From contig CAWHMO010000007.1 in assembly GCA_963830565.1 (NCBI GenBank), positions 62,001-126,000 of the forward strand: a DNA stretch of 64,000 nucleotides. Direction: 5' to 3'. Source of the DNA: DATFDN01 sp963830565. GTDB taxonomy: Bacteria; Pseudomonadota; Alphaproteobacteria; Acetobacterales; Acetobacteraceae. Made by a program: the position numbers and the translations under genes. Below are positions 61,569-64,000 of the stretch, one piece after another (positions within the stretch are counted from its first letter, which is position 1; every line of letters starts with the position of its first letter). The notes beneath the pieces were generated by a model. That model was not told where the DNA came from. It made no database searches and saw only the letters and a list, made by a program, of their open reading frames with translations.

Positions 61569-63494
61569 ATGCCTGCGGCCTCGAGCCTTATTGTCGGTGT
61601 CATCGGCCATGTCGATCACGGCAAGACCGCGCTTGTACGCGCGTTGACGGGCATCGACACCGACCGTCTGCCGGAGGAGCGTCGGCGGGGCATCTCCATC
61701 GCGCTCGGCTTCGCGCATCTCTCGTTCAACGACGGCGCTACGGTCCTCGACCTGATCGATATGCCGGGGCACGAACGCTTTCTGCGGACGATGATCTCGG
61801 GAGCCACCGGCATTGGTGCCGTGCTGCTGGTCGTGGCGGCGAACGAGGGCATCAAGCCGCAGACCACCGAGCATGCCGAGGTCGCCGCTCTGCTTGGGGT
61901 TCGAGCCGCCGTCATCGCCGTCACCAAGTGCGACCTCGTCGGGCCCGAACAGGCCGAGGCGGTCGGGATCGAGGCCGCGTCGCTGGCGGCCGGCTTGGGG
62001 TTGTCCGCGCCGCCTCCCATCCTGGTCTCGCCGGTTGCCGGCGTCGGGATCGCGGCCCTGAAGGGCGCGCTCGGCGAATTGGCGCCGCGCGCGCGCCGCC
62101 CGGACGAGCGTGGGGTGCCTTACCTGCCGATCGATCGCGCCTTCACCGTCGCCGGATATGGAACCGTCATCACCGGAACGCTCCGCTGGGGCGCGATCGC
62201 GGTCGGCGACGAGGTGGAGTTGGTGTCTGCGGGAAATCGGGCGCGCGTGCGCGGGGTGCAGGTCCGCGGGATCAGCTTCCCGACAGCCTCGCCGGGCCAG
62301 CGTGTCGCCGTGAACCTGCGCGCAACCGAGACCACGGAGGCGCGCCCCGGTACCGCCCTGGCCATGCCTGGCCTGCTCAGCCCGTCGTCATGGCTGTCGG
62401 TCGAGCTTCGGGCCTCTCCCAGCGCGCCGGCCCCGCTCGGCTCGGCCACCAAGCTTCGCCTCCTGTTCGCGACCAGCGAGACCGATGCGACCGTGCGTCT
62501 GCTCGATCGCGCCGAGCTGGCGCCTGGAGAGACGTGCCTCGCCCAACTCCGCTGCACGCCGCGAGTGGCGGTACCCGTGGGCGAGCACGTCATCCTGCGC
62601 CTGACCTCGCCCCTGAGCGTGGTCGCCGGCGGGCGGGTGCTGGATGCGCAGGCACAGCGCCTGCGCCGGGCTGACCCGGCGGCCATCGCCTGGCTGGATA
62701 CGCTCGCGCGCGCCGCGCCCGAGTCGGTGTTGTCAGCGGCGCTCGGCCGCGCCGGTTCACGCGGGACGTCGCTGGTTGCCCTGGCCCGTCTCGCCGGCCT
62801 GTCGCCCGCCCGGACCGCGGCGGCCCTGTCCCGCACGCCATGCGTCGTAGCCGGCGGCGTGGCAGTCGCCGCCCCCGCGTTGGAGCGAACCGCCGCGGAT
62901 GCGATGCACGCGCTAGAGGCGCACTGGCCCGCCCACCCCGAGGGCCTGTCGCGCGACCAACTCCGCGCCGCCCTGCCTGACTGCGGGCCGGAGGTGCTCG
63001 ACATGGCCCTCGCCCGCCTGGTCGCTGCGGGCCGGATCGAGCGGGCCAGTCGCATCCGCCTGATCCGCGCCGAGCACGAGCAGGCGCGCAAGGCGGGGGA
63101 GGACAGGCTCGCGGCCAGTCTGGCGGCGGCGTTCGGTCGTGCTGGCCTGTCGCCCCCGACCGACAAGCCGCCGGACGTGGCGACCCGTCGCGCGCTGGAT
63201 CGGCTGGTGCGCGAGGGCGTGCTGGTGCGCGCGCCCGACAAGGCGCAAAAGCGGGAGATCCTGTTCCACCGCGAGGCGATCGAGGAGGCCCGGCGTCGGC
63301 TGCGCCCGTTGCTGGCGGACGGGCCGGGCCTGCTGGTCGGCGACGCCGGCGCGGCGCTTGGGATTTCCCGCAAGTACAGCGTGCCATTGCTGGAGTATCT
63401 GGACGCCACCCAGTTCACGCGCCGCATCGGCGATCGGCGCCAGCTGTCCGCCTCGCCGCCCCCGCTTCCGCTGCGCGAGCGGGCTCGCGGCTGA
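61569..63494 (+). CDS. selB: Selenocysteine-specific elongation factor SelB
   Basis: 641 residues from the ATG at 61569 (GTG at 61551 possible). Delivers Sec-tRNA to UGA codons next to SECIS elements. GTPase motifs: GVIGHVDHGKTALVRALTG, RRGISIALGFAHL, LIDMPGHERFLRTM and VTKCDLVG. Domains 2 and 3 then four C-terminal winged helices that bind SECIS RNA, ending GISRKYSVPLLEYLDATQFT. selA, selD and tRNA-Sec are not in the window. The last 12 residues (PPPLPLRERARG) look like non-conserved read-on. Converges on the ABC ATPase. Confidence 0.93.
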   Translation: MPAASSLIVGVIGHVDHGKTALVRALTGIDTDRLPEERRRGISIALGFAHLSFNDGATVLDLIDMPGHERFLRTMISGATGIGAVLLVVAANEGIKPQTTEHAEVAALLGVRAAVIAVTKCDLVGPEQAEAVGIEAASLAAGLGLSAPPPILVSPVAGVGIAALKGALGELAPRARRPDERGVPYLPIDRAFTVAGYGTVITGTLRWGAIAVGDEVELVSAGNRARVRGVQVRGISFPTASPGQRVAVNLRATETTEARPGTALAMPGLLSPSSWLSVELRASPSAPAPLGSATKLRLLFATSETDATVRLLDRAELAPGETCLAQLRCTPRVAVPVGEHVILRLTSPLSVVAGGRVLDAQAQRLRRADPAAIAWLDTLARAAPESVLSAALGRAGSRGTSLVALARLAGLSPARTAAALSRTPCVVAGGVAVAAPALERTAADAMHALEAHWPAHPEGLSRDQLRAALPDCGPEVLDMALARLVAAGRIERASRIRLIRAEHEQARKAGEDRLAASLAAAFGRAGLSPPTDKPPDVATRRALDRLVREGVLVRAPDKAQKREILFHREAIEEARRRLRPLLADGPGLLVGDAGAALGISRKYSVPLLEYLDATQFTRRIGDRRQLSASPPPLPLRERARG

Positions 63495-63495
63495 C

Positions 63496-64000
63496 CTATT
63501 CCACCTCCTCCAGGCTGAACTGCTCGGCCTCCTCGTCGTAGCTGAACAGTTCGGCGTAGCGGCCCCAGGCTATCGCCGCCCGCAGCGTGTCGTCGGCGTA
63601 TTCGGGCGACATGTGATCCTCCAGTTCGTCGCGGAAGCGCACGGCGGAGGCGCGGTGGTTCCAGCGCTCGTCCAGCACGTGCCGGATCATCGTGATCAGC
63701 GGGACGTTGGCGAGCAGGGCGTCGGCGAACAGGCGCTTGCGAGCCTCGGTATCGGCGGCGGCGAAGGCTCGCCCGGCATCGGTCAGGACGATGTCGCCTT
63801 CGGCAAGCACCGCGAAATGCAGCAATTGCAGCGACTCGCCGAGTGGGAGCAGGTCATCGAGTTCGAGCTGCAACGCCCCCGCCAGCGCCGGCAGGTCGGC
63901 CCGGCCATGGTACGGCTCGGCGGCCAGCGCCTCGATCAGACCCGCCATCAGGTTCGTCCCGACCCGGTGCAGCGCCGTGTCGATGGTCGCCGCCGGCGCG
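63496..64000 (-). CDS. ABC transporter ATP-binding protein, C-terminal AAA-associated domain (partial)
   Basis: The visible 168 residues start beyond the window edge. They form the C-terminal AAA-associated domain (PF09821) found on some nitrate/sulfonate/taurine-type ABC ATPases: LADLPALAGALQLELDDLLP-like segment (ADLPALAGALQLELDDLLPL), TDAGRAFAAADTEARKRLFA, MIRHVLDERWNHRASAVRF and LRAAIAWGRYAELFSYDEEA. The nucleotide-binding part lies outside, so the substrate cannot be judged. Confidence 0.85.
   Translation of the reverse strand, partial: APAATIDTALHRVGTNLMAGLIEALAAEPYHGRADLPALAGALQLELDDLLPLGESLQLLHFAVLAEGDIVLTDAGRAFAAADTEARKRLFADALLANVPLITMIRHVLDERWNHRASAVRFRDELEDHMSPEYADDTLRAAIAWGRYAELFSYDEEAEQFSLEEVE

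Noticed and set aside
1..64000. CRISPR arrays or prophage structural genes
   Set aside because: No regularly spaced short repeats and no capsid, tail or portal-like proteins were seen on either strand.

Overview
The window is GC-rich alphaproteobacterial chromosome, most likely Rhodospirillales/Acetobacteraceae-like (my inference). The evidence is a circularly permuted two-piece tmRNA gene beside an alpha-type sspB, the maoC-ribF-ileS-lspA-bamF (DUF3035) gene order, and a SAM-II riboswitch ahead of metZ.

Layout. 1-3.1 kb: remnant of a winged-helix/cyclase-like/AAA-ATPase/TPR regulator with an internal deletion and an IS5-family insertion. 3.3-3.8 kb: three very small exported or membrane genes. 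3.9-8.1 kb: paaAB without the rest of the paa operon, a frameshifted acyl-CoA dehydrogenase and an MFS exporter. 8.4-13.2 kb: a queuosine operon (queA-tgt-queF-Uma2-queG) with overlapping genes. 14.6-21.0 kb: a graveyard in which one AIPR-family (abortive phage infection) gene is cut by four insertion sequences (two inverted identical IS66-type, two IS5-type). 21-30 kb: VUT transporter, VOC protein, class I fumarase, sspB, tmRNA, thyX, chromate transporter pair, phospholipase D and a flavin monooxygenase. 30-37 kb: bamF, lspA, ileS, a metzincin-Hint fusion, ribF and maoC. 38-41 kb: tRNA-Ala, yggT, folD, SdhAF4-like and GST genes. 41-51 kb: accessory glycan region with Ner-like and S24 phage-type regulators at one end and tRNA-Gly at the other, holding four methyltransferases and a 1320-residue protein with three glycosyltransferase domains. 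51-64 kb: metZ under a SAM-II riboswitch, apaG, folE, orphan petA, two tandem aminotransferases, egtBD for ergothioneine, selB and the end of an ABC ATPase.

How genes connect. FolE, QueF, Tgt, QueA, QueG and the VUT transporter all serve queuosine supply. SspB delivers tmRNA-tagged proteins to ClpXP. FolD, ThyX and FolE serve folate and thymidylate. SAM-consuming enzymes (EgtD, four glycan methyltransferases) share the window with SAM-controlled metZ.

Caution. Seven housekeeping or well-conserved genes (acyl-CoA dehydrogenase, tgt, thyX, a DUF4239 protein, ileS, ribF, a SAM methyltransferase) are each broken by one or two single-base indels. Two IS66 copies with identical protein sequence differ by single-base indels. 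This points to indel errors in the sequence, or less likely to real decay or recoding. Many of the sites share a TTC-purine context.
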